Origin: a bacterium Ga0077546
GTDB taxonomy: Bacteria; Cyanobacteriota; Vampirovibrionia; Obscuribacterales; Obscuribacteraceae
NCBI GenBank assembly: GCA_001464165.1
Contig: LNEX01000095.1
Span: 1 to 14,231, forward strand
Direction of reading: 5' to 3'
DNA length: 14,231 nt
The position numbers and the translations under genes are program-made. Shown here piece after piece: positions 1 through 6,964 of the stretch (positions within the stretch are counted from its first letter, which is position 1; every line of letters starts with the position of its first letter). The notes below the pieces were generated by a model. The model saw only the letters and a list, made by a program, of their open reading frames with translations. It was not told the origin of the DNA and made no database searches.

Positions 1-413
1 CCAATGCGCTGTTGGTGGCCGTCAATGGCCCAGCAAGCACCAGATAGGAAATCGACTACTCTCTGTGAGCCTTCGTTGTCGAGCATGTGGAGATTGAGAA
101 GGACTGATTTGCGACCACGAAGATGTTCAACAATATCCAATGACTCTTCGAACTGTCTAGGTTCAATAACCAGAACTTCGCTGACGGCTTGAGCATTGGG
201 GTGATCCAATATTTTGGCGCCGGTGCCAGGAAGCATTTGGTGAACTCTTGCTGGCTTCACAGGCTCTTGAGCGTGTGCAACCGGATCGAGTGCTAGTTGT
301 CCATTGGTAGCGTAAACGTCGTCGGAAGTCTCAAAAAGATCCTCGAAATCCTCGCGCTCGTAGTTATCTGCAGGCCCAAACCAGAAGCTTTTGAACTTTT
401 GAACGATGCTCAC
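1..413 (-). CDS. sepF: Cell division protein SepF (C-terminus cut by window start)
   Basis: SepF anchors FtsZ filaments to the inner face of the membrane and helps assemble the division septum. In cyanobacteria the homologue is called Cdv2. I translated the minus strand from GTG at 413-411: 137 codons are present before the window edge. The protein has a short N-terminal segment (VSIVQKFKSFWFGP) of the kind that forms the membrane-binding helix, an acidic low-complexity linker (about residues 18-55), then the conserved SepF core: VLVIEPRQFEESLDIVEHL, RGRKSVLLNLHMLD, and QRVVDFLSGACWAIDG. The GTG start is supported by a strong AAGGAGG site at 426-420, with 6 bases to the start; no ATG lies nearby in frame. 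It follows yggS on the same strand with a 111-bp gap, the arrangement seen in cyanobacteria and many Gram-positive bacteria. Direct repeats lie in that gap. The last part of the SepF domain is outside the window. Confidence 0.93.
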   Translation of the reverse strand, partial: MSIVQKFKSFWFGPADNYEREDFEDLFETSDDVYATNGQLALDPVAHAQEPVKPARVHQMLPGTGAKILDHPNAQAVSEVLVIEPRQFEESLDIVEHLRGRKSVLLNLHMLDNEGSQRVVDFLSGACWAIDGHQQRI

Positions 414-419
414 TACTTT

Positions 420-426
420 CCTCCTT
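420..426 (-). promoter_or_regulatory. Ribosome binding site that fixes the GTG start of sepF
   Basis: The minus strand reads AAGGAGG here, a near-perfect anti-SD match, 6 bases before GTG at 413. It selects a non-ATG start. Confidence 0.8.
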
Positions 427-431
427 ACCCT

Positions 432-470
432 ATTGGTCTATTAAAATTGTCTATACCGCTGATTGTCTAT
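432..470. repeat. Three direct copies of ATTG(G)TCTAT upstream of sepF
   Basis: On the plus strand ATTGGTCTAT is at 432-441, ATTGTCTAT at 446-454 and again at 462-470, so the copies start 14 and 16 bases apart. Read toward sepF they are ATAGACAAT, ATAGACAAT and ATAGACCAAT, ending just before the sepF ribosome binding site. Near-identical short repeats at regular spacing look like an operator or a protein-binding leader element. The function is inferred; no known motif was recognised. Confidence 0.45.
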
Positions 471-524
471 TGTTTCGTGTTTACTTTTACGTTTCTTGTT
501 GCCGCTGTGAAAACTTGCAGGTGG

Positions 525-1226
525 CTAATTGCCAAAAATTGCTCGACCGAGCCTAATCATAGTTGAACCACATATGATGGCTTCTCGCCAGTCGTCTGAC
601 ATTCCCATTGAGAGTTCTTTGAGGGAAATACTAAACTCTGAATTTAGTTGATCGCGCAGCGAGTGAAGACCGCTAAAGCTCTCGTGCCATAGCTTCACGT
701 CATTTGTTAGAGGCGTGATTGTCATCAAACCCTCTACCTTTATAGAAGGTAGAGCCAGAATGGTTGAAAGATTTTTGCGAAGATCTTCTTTTGTAAATCC
801 TGATTTGGAATCGTCAGCCAAAATCTTGACCTGCAGGAGAATCGACTGAGTGGTGCCTTTTTGGCAAGCTATTCTAGAAACTTCTTCAGCCAGACTGAGA
901 GAGTCTACGGAGTGAATCAATGCAAAGTTGCCAACAGCTTGTTTGACTTTGTTCGATTGCAAGTGTCCGATAAAATGCCAATTTGAATTTAGTGCTACGT
1001 GTGGTGGCAGCTCGTCGCGCTTTTTCAAGGCATCTTGTATGCGACTTTCTCCAAACTCACTGACACCGAGAGAAAATGCTTCCTCGATTTGAGTATTGGT
1101 GGCATGCTTGGTCACTGCGATCAACCTCACGGCTTGATCGTCGATAGCTTCTCTCACTTTTGCGAGATTGGCGGCCACTGCTGAGTTCCCTCGAGGTGTT
1201 TGGTAAATACTGGGTTGGTCAGGCAT
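525..1226 (-). CDS. yggS: YggS-family pyridoxal phosphate homeostasis protein (PLPBP)
   Basis: This family binds PLP without known enzymatic turnover and balances vitamin B6 and amino/keto acid pools in the cytosol. It has the single-domain TIM-barrel fold of alanine racemase N-domains. At 233 residues the length is normal. Visible signatures are LIAVTKH with the PLP Schiff-base lysine at K40, FGESRIQDA (58-66; usually FGEN-x-VQE), WHFIGHLQSNK (83-93), LSMGMSDDWREAI (205-217) and GSTMIRLGRAIFG (220-232), the last being the phosphate-binding end of the barrel. The gene lies upstream of sepF on the same strand, a conserved cyanobacterial and Gram-positive pairing. The ATG at 1226 has no clear Shine-Dalgarno sequence, so a start a few codons inside is possible, but the first 18 residues are typical in length. 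The Ser in place of Asn in FGEN is a mild departure. Confidence 0.94.
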   Translation of the reverse strand: MPDQPSIYQTPRGNSAVAANLAKVREAIDDQAVRLIAVTKHATNTQIEEAFSLGVSEFGESRIQDALKKRDELPPHVALNSNWHFIGHLQSNKVKQAVGNFALIHSVDSLSLAEEVSRIACQKGTTQSILLQVKILADDSKSGFTKEDLRKNLSTILALPSIKVEGLMTITPLTNDVKLWHESFSGLHSLRDQLNSEFSISLKELSMGMSDDWREAIICGSTMIRLGRAIFGN

Positions 1227-1539
1227 TTGGCTAGCGAGCTACTTTCGGTTTCTTTGGGCAAACCGTGCGACCAGAAGTTTTTAAGTCTGTGGCGGTTGAA
1301 AAAAAAGCATCACCACCGATGCCACCACCAACGCCTACTATTAACGCTCGGATAAGATCCCTTTGTCAAGTCTCCACAGAAAATTTATCTTTGCCGCGGC
1401 GGCCCGGTGGTGCTTTGTCAGTGGGTGGGTTCTATATCTGTTTTAGCTATCAGGGTTGCGTTGCCTACATTTAATTGGTGCTGAGTGTATGCCGTATGCA
1501 AAGACCGTGGTGATATCTCCAATGGTGCACTAAATTTCT
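1227..1539. other. Intergenic gap between rsmE and yggS with a possible gene relic
   Basis: No convincing complete gene is present. On the minus strand one frame, ending in TAG nine bases before the yggS ATG, encodes a glycine-zipper-like stretch (ALIVGVGGGIGG, then DAFFSTATDLKTSGR) of about 42 residues. It has no ATG, GTG or TTG start. Upstream, in the same frame but across a TGA codon, lies a hydrophilic segment (PPGRRGKDKFSVET). A run of eight T (minus strand) sits within the glycine-zipper part. This could be a decayed small membrane gene or chance. A 69-codon plus-strand frame at 1265-1474 lies over the same bases and looks like its shadow. Confidence 0.3.
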
Positions 1540-2394
1540 TTAGTCTAAGGTTGAGGCTATTGCGGAACTAATTCCGGCGGCCAAAATGGCAGCCGTCTCA
1601 CCTCGCAAAATAGTGCTACCTAGTGATACTTTTTGGAAACCGCTGGTCAAAATCAGCTCTTTTTCTTCTTCGGTGAAACCGCCTTCTGGGCCACCAAGTA
1701 GGACAATGCGAAAGCTCTCCTGGCTGTCAAGGGTGCTTTCGTCGCCGATTTTCGCTTTGAGATATTGAACCAAATTTGGTGCCTGGTCGCGTTCGCACAA
1801 CAGCAGATTTAGGGTTGTTGATGTGTCTGAGACAGTTGTTGCGAGCAGGTCGGCGAGGGCAAGTGGATGGTGCAGAACTGGTAAAAGTAATCTTTCTGAT
1901 TGCTCGGCAGCTTCTTTTATGATGTTTTGCCAACGCTTTTGTCTTCCCTCGCTCTCTTCTTTCATTCTGGCTTTAACGACGGTACGAGCTGAGGCAAATG
2001 GAATGATGCCATCGACGTTCAGTTCTGTCAGTTTTTCGAGGGCCCACTCAAAGCGTGGCCCTTTGAGCAATGGTAGGGCGCTGATCACTTGGTATTTCGA
2101 TAGGTTTCTTGTCTGAGCGTCAGCTAACAGCTCCAAAAGAGCAAAGGTGACAGTGCTGCGGCTTATCCGGCAGACCTTTGCTTGCCACATATTGCCTTTT
2201 CCGTCTAATAGTCGTACCAAATCACCTAACTTTATGCGCAATACGTGCATCAATTGATGAGTGGTCGCCGCATCATCGAGCTCTACGAGGCTCCCAACTT
2301 GTCCGCTACCCTTGCTAAAAGTATGCTCTGGCAGAAAGAAGTGGGACAAGCCTGTGTCATTGTTGCTACTTATGCTTTGATGTCGTTTTGACAT
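1540..2394 (-). CDS. rsmE: 16S rRNA (uracil-1498-N3)-methyltransferase RsmE
   Basis: RsmE methylates N3 of U1498 in helix 44 of 16S rRNA, in the 30S subunit, using S-adenosylmethionine. The 284 residues contain an N-terminal PUA-like RNA-binding domain (about 18-92; HQLMHVLRIKLGDLVRLLDG) and a C-terminal SPOUT (trefoil-knot) methyltransferase domain. Diagnostic motifs are ALPLLKGPRFEWALEKLTEL (106-125), EAAEQSERLLLP (161-172), LLGGPEGGFTEEE (232-244) and VSLGSTILRGETAAI (256-270), the last two forming the AdoMet-binding knot. The family is usually about 240-250 residues; this one is longer because of an N-terminal extension of about 15 residues and an insertion near 215-228. The ATG at 2394 lacks a strong Shine-Dalgarno sequence. 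It is divergent from accD across 216 bp and may be the first gene of a minus-strand transcript leading to yggS-sepF, though the 313-bp gap makes a shared transcript uncertain. Confidence 0.95.
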   Translation of the reverse strand: MSKRHQSISSNNDTGLSHFFLPEHTFSKGSGQVGSLVELDDAATTHQLMHVLRIKLGDLVRLLDGKGNMWQAKVCRISRSTVTFALLELLADAQTRNLSKYQVISALPLLKGPRFEWALEKLTELNVDGIIPFASARTVVKARMKEESEGRQKRWQNIIKEAAEQSERLLLPVLHHPLALADLLATTVSDTSTTLNLLLCERDQAPNLVQYLKAKIGDESTLDSQESFRIVLLGGPEGGFTEEEKELILTSGFQKVSLGSTILRGETAAILAAGISSAIASTLD

Positions 2395-2518
2395 AGTCTT
2401 TTCTGCTCTGCGGGGGCTGTTTTGATTAAGTTCGCATCATTCTAAGGGCATTCTACCTGCAATATTGTTTAAAGACAGCCACAGTACTGATGTTGGGCAA
2501 ATTAGCCAGGTATCGTAG

Positions 2519-2527
2519 TGCTATAAT
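2519..2527 (+). promoter_or_regulatory. Extended -10 promoter for accD-accA
   Basis: The sequence TGCTATAAT is a perfect extended -10 element (TG, one base, TATAAT). No good -35 lies 16-18 bp upstream, which fits an extended -10 promoter. Transcription would start near 2534, giving a leader of about 77 bases before the accD ATG. This is a sequence match only. Confidence 0.6.
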
Positions 2528-2541
2528 CACCCTTTGCGTGT

Positions 2542-2571
2542 ATTACTGTCAGTATTGCTGGTAGCAGTAAT
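2542..2571 (+). promoter_or_regulatory. Hairpin in the accD 5' leader
   Basis: ATTACTG at 2542-2548 pairs with CAGTAAT at 2565-2571, and CAG/CTG inside the loop can add a second short stem. It begins a few bases after the predicted transcription start. It could be an operator or an RNA structure controlling accD. E. coli carboxyltransferase is known to bind its own accA and accD mRNAs through the AccD zinc domain; whether this hairpin plays that part is only a guess. Confidence 0.35.
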
Positions 2572-2610
2572 CTGCACCCCCGCGCCCATCATATGGAAGA
2601 GTTGTAAGAG

Positions 2611-3537
2611 ATGGACTTAAAAGACTGGTTCGCTAGCCGCCAAAAGCGTAAAGAGATTCAGGAAGTGATTAAGCAGCCCCTGACAACGGACGAGTATTGT
2701 GCTCTCTGGAAGCAGTGCTTTCAGTGTAGGGAGCTACTTTATACCCGCGACCTGCGCACGAACTTAGATGTTTGTCCTAAGTGTGATTATCATTTTCGTG
2801 TTGGTGCCCTAGATCGCATTGAGCAGTTGGCCGATGAAGGGTCGTTTGATGAGTTAGATGCTGACATGCGCTCGTCAGATCCACTGACATTTTTTGATAC
2901 TGAGGCTTATGTAAAGAGACAAGACGAAGCTACTCGTAAGTCTGGCTTGCGTGAGGCAGTCTTGACAGGCCTTTGTCGTATCGATGGTCATGATGCCGCT
3001 TTGGGCTGCATGGACTTTGGCCACTTTGGTGGCTCTATGGGCTCGGTGGTGGGTGAGAAAGTGACTCGCCTAACAGAGGCCGCCATGGAGCGTAATTCGC
3101 CCTTGATCGTGGTCAGCAGCTCGGGTGGTGCCAGAATGCAAGAAGGTATTTTGAGCTTGATGCAAATGGCCAAGACCAGCTCAGCACTCAAGTCGTTTGC
3201 CGACTCCGGTAACCTATATATATCAATTTTGACTGAGCCTACTTTTGGCGGAGTGACCGCTAGTTTTGCCATGCTTGGTGACTTTATCATTGCTGAACCG
3301 GGAGCTAGGATTGGCTTTGCCGGTAGACGAGTAATTGAACAAACAATCAGACAGAAATTGCCTGCCGATTTCCAGACCGCTGAGTATTTGCTGAAGCATG
3401 GTCAAGTCGATATGGTAGTCAGCCGTAATAAGCTTAAAGAGACCTTGGCTCGCTTGATTGCTTTTCACAAACCAGTTCCTCAAGTTGTGCCTGAGAAAAA
3501 AGTCAGTGGTGAACCTTCAACCGCCGTGCGCACGTAG
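2611..3537 (+). CDS. accD: Acetyl-CoA carboxylase carboxyltransferase subunit beta
   Basis: AccD with AccA forms the alpha2-beta2 carboxyltransferase that moves the carboxyl group from carboxybiotin on AccB to acetyl-CoA, giving malonyl-CoA for fatty-acid synthesis. At 308 residues it is close to the usual ~300. The N-terminal zinc ribbon is intact: C36-x2-C39 and C55-x2-C58. The crotonase-fold core carries SSSGGARMQEG (169-179, oxyanion-hole glycines), GGVTASFA (213-220) and GFAGRRVIEQT (235-245). The ATG is preceded by GGAAGAG at 2595-2601 with 9-base spacing. A four-codon frame ATG GAA GAG TTG TAA at 2593-2607 ends three bases before the start, in the same frame, so no N-terminal extension is possible. 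accA follows after 61 bp, so the two subunits are probably cotranscribed from the extended -10 promoter at 2519. Confidence 0.97.
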   Translation: MDLKDWFASRQKRKEIQEVIKQPLTTDEYCALWKQCFQCRELLYTRDLRTNLDVCPKCDYHFRVGALDRIEQLADEGSFDELDADMRSSDPLTFFDTEAYVKRQDEATRKSGLREAVLTGLCRIDGHDAALGCMDFGHFGGSMGSVVGEKVTRLTEAAMERNSPLIVVSSSGGARMQEGILSLMQMAKTSSALKSFADSGNLYISILTEPTFGGVTASFAMLGDFIIAEPGARIGFAGRRVIEQTIRQKLPADFQTAEYLLKHGQVDMVVSRNKLKETLARLIAFHKPVPQVVPEKKVSGEPSTAVRT

Positions 3538-3598
3538 TGCTTAACCGTAAGTTTTTCCTCCCTCAATATCAATAAGTCAATCAATAGGCTGGAGTGCA

Positions 3599-4564
3599 AT
3601 GGCTACTGTCGAAAAAAAACCGATACCACTAGAGTTTGAGCAACCATTGGCTATTCTTGCTCAGAATATGGAAGCTTTAGAAAAGCAGCTATCGGACAAT
3701 CCAGAGTTGGAAGGTGACCTGGAGCGCATGCAAGATCAATACAATTCGCTCAAGCGTTCCTTGTATTCAAATCTTAGACCAATCGATCACCTGGCTATCG
3801 CTCGTCATCCACAGAGGCCCTATACTCGCGATTATTTTTCAACCTGGGATCCTGCTTGGGTGGAGCTGCACGGTGATCGAAAAGGGGTAGACGATGGTGC
3901 TATGGTTGGTGCCTTGCTCGAAATTGATGGTATCAAAATGGTGGCGGTCGGTACGCAAAAAGGACGTACTCTGCGCGACAAGCAGCATTGCAATTTTGGC
4001 ATGCCGCAGCCAGAAGGATATCGTAAAGCACTGCGCCTCTTTCATCATGCTAACAAGTTTCATCTGCCGATCCTCTGCTTAATCGATACGCCTGGTGCTT
4101 ATCCTGGGCTGTCAGCAGAAGAGCATAATCAATCGCAGGCGATCGCCGAAAATTTGATGGAGTTGGCTGGAGTGACGGTACCGGTGGTGGCAGCTGTCAC
4201 TGGTGAGGGTGGCTCTGGCGGAGCTCTAGCAATCGGTGTAGCCAACCGCATCTTGATGCTTGAGCACTCGGTTTACTCTGTAATTACGCCAGAAGGCTGT
4301 GCATCTATTCTTTGGCGCTCTAATGACAAAGTATCAGAGGCTTGTCAGGCCATGAAAATGACAGCCAAAGAAATTCTCCAGCTTGGAGTTATAGATCAGG
4401 TTATCAGCGAGCCCTTAGGTGGGGCTCATCACGATTATCAGACCGCGGCTGAGAATCTCAAGAACGCAATCGTTGCCCAAATGACCGAATTAATGAGGCT
4501 TTCACCCGAGCAAGTAAGAAAAGATCGCCAAGATAAGTTCAGACGTTTTGGCAGCTTCTGCTAA
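3599..4564 (+). CDS. accA: Acetyl-CoA carboxylase carboxyltransferase subunit alpha
   Basis: AccA is the partner of AccD in the carboxyltransferase half of acetyl-CoA carboxylase. The 321 residues match the family length. An N-terminal helical region (about 10-58, with heptad-like pattern in LEKQLSDNPELEGDLERMQ) leads into the crotonase-fold domain. Key stretches are DPAWVELHGDR (84-94), GTQKGR (118-123), DTPGAYPGLSAEE (163-175), GEGGSGGALAIG (202-213) and TPEGCASILWR (230-240); the glycine-rich turns build the oxyanion holes that hold the carboxybiotin and acetyl-CoA carbonyls. GGAG at 3591-3594 precedes the ATG with only 4 bases of spacing, shorter than ideal. The direct accD-accA adjacency is common but not universal in bacteria. 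The biotin carboxylase and carrier genes (accC, accB) are not in this window. Confidence 0.97.
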   Translation: MATVEKKPIPLEFEQPLAILAQNMEALEKQLSDNPELEGDLERMQDQYNSLKRSLYSNLRPIDHLAIARHPQRPYTRDYFSTWDPAWVELHGDRKGVDDGAMVGALLEIDGIKMVAVGTQKGRTLRDKQHCNFGMPQPEGYRKALRLFHHANKFHLPILCLIDTPGAYPGLSAEEHNQSQAIAENLMELAGVTVPVVAAVTGEGGSGGALAIGVANRILMLEHSVYSVITPEGCASILWRSNDKVSEACQAMKMTAKEILQLGVIDQVISEPLGGAHHDYQTAAENLKNAIVAQMTELMRLSPEQVRKDRQDKFRRFGSFC

Positions 4565-4617
4565 AGCAACCTAAATCTAGCGGCTCATTAGTTGCGCTCT
4601 ACAAAGCTTAGTTTCGA

Positions 4618-6306
4618 CTAGTGTGCCTGTTTCTTTGCCTTGGCCAATAGATTCTTAGCGGTTTGACCTTGGTTCGACTTGGCTGGGACTTGCTGCAGCA
4701 CAGCTATAGCTTCAGTGTACTTTTTGTCTTTCATATAGAGCTTACCCAAGCTAACGCAAGTAGTGTAGTACTTATCAATTAACTCTGGTGATAGTTTGCC
4801 TTGAGTTTTTTGAGCTTTCATTAAACTGATTGCTTGAGCTAACTTTCCGGCCTTTATTAGGGCCTCAGGGTCGTCATCGTTGACTGCTTTTACTTCTGCA
4901 CTTTTGTTGTTCCACGGCATCATCGCCTGAAACTGAGCTGAAGTAAGGGCGAATACTACAGCTGCGCCAATTAGCAAGACTGTTATTATAATCGGCACCA
5001 GGCGAAGAGCTTGTGCTGCACCAGTGGCGCCACCGCGACCGGCCGAGAAATTCGTAGAATTGCGGTTTTGACTGTTGGACACATCGGCATGCCGCTGAGC
5101 GTCTCTATAAGCCGCCACCTGATCGGCGTAATTACTACTCATCGAGCGATTTTCTTCACCAGCATGACTAACGCCAGCTCCAGCCGAGGCAGGATTAGTG
5201 GCATTTTGCTGCAGTAGCATTTCTCGGGTAAGCGGTCGCTGTTGCAGCATTTCGCGAGACTCTTTACGATGCTGCAGAGTTTCGTCTTGGGCTAATGGTC
5301 CTGGTGCTATGTCTTTGTGTACTGTTTGCGTTGTAGCAACAGATGGCTTCTCTGGTTCTTTCATAGCGTCTTCGAGCGCTTGAGAAAGTTCATCCATGGT
5401 TTGATAGCGATCATTAGGATTTTTGAGAAGAGTCTTGTGTACCACTTGCATTAGTGCTTCAGGGAAATTGAGATCTGGTCTCATTTCATTTAGTGGTAGA
5501 GGTGTGTCTGAAAGATGCATGGCCATTACTCGCACCAATTCATCGTGCTGGAAAGGCACTTCACCAGTGAGTGATTCGTAAAAAACGATTCCCAATGAGT
5601 AGATGTCGCTTCTGTGGTCTACCTTACTTGAAGTGCACTGTTCAGGACTCATGTATGTGGGGCTGCCACACACTGTTCCTGTACGTGTAATTTTTGCTTG
5701 GTCTGATTCTTCTTGAACCAGTCGGGCGATACCAAAGTCGACCACTATAGGAAAGTTCTTCTGCCCGCCACGTTCAACTAGTACTATGTTTTCGGGTTTG
5801 ATATCGCGGTGCACTACCCCTTGTCTATGGGCTTCGGCTAGGGCGGCACAAACTTGAGTAAAAATTGGTACGGCTTCAACTGGTGGAATATGGTTCACTT
5901 CAGCGATGAAGTCGGAAAGTGGAGTGCCATTAAGCAAATCCATAGCTATGTAAGGTCGACCACCACCCTGGGGAATCACACCAAAGTCATAGATGGTGAT
6001 GATGTTCGGATGATTAAGTCGGCTGGATGCTTTTGCTTCTTGTTTGAAGCGTTTGATGAACTCGTCGTCGGATACAAGGTAGTCGTGTAGAACTTTGACC
6101 GCTACTTCGCGGCCAATCAATTCTTGGACAGCTCGATAGACGGTTCCAGCAGAGCCTTGGCCAATCACCGATTGAATCTTGTAGCGACCCTCCACCACCA
6201 TTCCGAGTAGGGGATCATCACCAACGGTGACCATTGACGAACCATCTCGCGGGCAGATGTCTTGTTCGCCAGCAGTCTGAAAGTTACAAATCAGACAAAG
6301 TTTCAT
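4618..6306 (-). CDS. Membrane Ser/Thr protein kinase with Cys-rich N-terminus and TPR-like tail
   Basis: A eukaryotic-type (Hanks) Ser/Thr kinase of 562 residues. Residues 4-22 form a zinc-knuckle-like segment (C4-x2-C7, then C18-P-R-D-G), with Asp where a fourth Cys might be. The kinase domain spans about 41-315: G-loop GQGSAGTVY (49-57), catalytic lysine K71 in VAVKVL, HRDIKPEN (166-173), DFG (190-192), activation loop with several Thr (207, 209, 211), GSPTYMSPEQ (214-223), DIYSLGI (234-240) and RYQ near 300. All catalytic residues are present, so it should be active. A low-complexity Gln/Ser/Asn linker (320-430) leads to one membrane helix (436-457) and a C-terminal region (470-560) with two TPR-like helical hairpins (YYTTCVSLGKLYMKDKKYTEAIAVLQQV), probably outside the cytoplasm as a sensor or docking domain. 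Lack of PASTA repeats separates it from PknB. The ATG has no clear Shine-Dalgarno sequence. It converges on accA and diverges from the MFS gene; its targets cannot be told from context. Confidence 0.9.
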   Translation of the reverse strand: MKLCLICNFQTAGEQDICPRDGSSMVTVGDDPLLGMVVEGRYKIQSVIGQGSAGTVYRAVQELIGREVAVKVLHDYLVSDDEFIKRFKQEAKASSRLNHPNIITIYDFGVIPQGGGRPYIAMDLLNGTPLSDFIAEVNHIPPVEAVPIFTQVCAALAEAHRQGVVHRDIKPENIVLVERGGQKNFPIVVDFGIARLVQEESDQAKITRTGTVCGSPTYMSPEQCTSSKVDHRSDIYSLGIVFYESLTGEVPFQHDELVRVMAMHLSDTPLPLNEMRPDLNFPEALMQVVHKTLLKNPNDRYQTMDELSQALEDAMKEPEKPSVATTQTVHKDIAPGPLAQDETLQHRKESREMLQQRPLTREMLLQQNATNPASAGAGVSHAGEENRSMSSNYADQVAAYRDAQRHADVSNSQNRNSTNFSAGRGGATGAAQALRLVPIIITVLLIGAAVVFALTSAQFQAMMPWNNKSAEVKAVNDDDPEALIKAGKLAQAISLMKAQKTQGKLSPELIDKYYTTCVSLGKLYMKDKKYTEAIAVLQQVPAKSNQGQTAKNLLAKAKKQAH

Positions 6307-6667
6307 ACAAATTCGCTAGCGCTGCCAGTTCTTTCTAGTAAGTAGTAAATGACCTGCCAACAGGCTAATTCCCCCCTGCCATCCTTACTTTAATTACCCA
6401 GAGCGGAAATCTGCAAACATATTTGTGTCTAAAAACTGATTTAAGACCAGAATATCGTACATTCGCCTAGTTTAATATCTCAGAAATAAGAAAAGCAAAT
6501 ATTAACTGAGTGGGTTAAAGCAAAGCAGAGCTGGCCTTTACATCTCTCGCGGGCCTTTAAATTGCTTCAGATAGGTTTGCGAAGGTAGCAAAGCACCCGC
6601 CAAGCGGACAGAATTAAAAGATAAATCCTCGGTTCAGATAACCGCCAGTTCTCAGGAGACCTAAATT
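6307..6667. other. Divergent intergenic region, kinase / MFS transporter
   Basis: No coding frame is convincing in these 361 bases. The region must hold promoters for both divergent genes, but no clear -35/-10 pair was found. An 8-bp direct repeat GGCCTTTA lies at 6533-6540 and 6552-6559 (19-bp period), and a short inverted repeat TTTGC/GCAAA at 6576-6592. AGGAG at 6654-6658 is the MFS ribosome binding site. Confidence 0.4.
6654..6658 (+). promoter_or_regulatory. Ribosome binding site that fixes the TTG start of the MFS gene
   Basis: AGGAG lies 9 bases before TTG at 6668. No ATG is available in frame before the first membrane helix, so this site selects the non-ATG start. Confidence 0.65.
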
Positions 6668-6964
6668 TTGTCGTCCGCAACCAGTAAAACACCGCTCTTG
6701 CTCATTTTCATGACCGTCTTTATTGACCTCATGGGCTTTGGGCTGGTCATTCCCATATTGCCGACCTACGCGCAGCAGCTAAATGCCTCCGATTTTATGG
6801 TCGGTTTGTTGATTGCCAGTTATTCAATTATGCAGTTCTTGTTCACGCCATTCTGGGGACGCCTATCAGATCGGATTGGTCGAAGGCCAGTTCTCTTGAT
6901 AAGCTTAGCGGCGTCGTTGGCTGGTTACTTAATTTGGGGCTTCTCTAATGGCCGGCTTTGGTAA
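6668..6964 (+). CDS. MFS transporter fragment: helices 1-3
   Basis: A 98-residue frame starting at TTG with AGGAG 9 bases upstream. Helix 1 covers about residues 9-32 (FIDLMGFGLVIPILPTYA), helix 2 about 43-63, motif A GRLSDRIGRRP lies at 64-74 and helix 3 at about 74-92. After GFSN (91-94) the frame runs into GRLW and a stop, where the family would continue into helix 4. As it stands it would make a useless stub. Confidence 0.75.
   Translation: MSSATSKTPLLLIFMTVFIDLMGFGLVIPILPTYAQQLNASDFMVGLLIASYSIMQFLFTPFWGRLSDRIGRRPVLLISLAASLAGYLIWGFSNGRLW

Noticed and set aside
4..192. 62-residue plus-strand frame at the window start
   Set aside because: It lies opposite the conserved SepF core on the minus strand and its translation has no protein-like pattern.
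297..566. 89-residue plus-strand frame with a hydrophobic C-terminal half
   Set aside because: It overlaps the sepF N-terminus, the repeat-bearing spacer and the end of yggS; it has no ribosome binding site and the apparent membrane helix arises from the AT-rich spacer.
1265..1474. 69-residue plus-strand frame in the rsmE-yggS gap
   Set aside because: Its Pro-rich part is the reverse of the minus-strand glycine-rich stretch; no ribosome binding site and no recognisable domain.
4565..4617. Bidirectional terminator between accA and the kinase gene
   Set aside because: Only a weak GCAAC/GTTGC pairing with a long loop was found, with no T run on either side.
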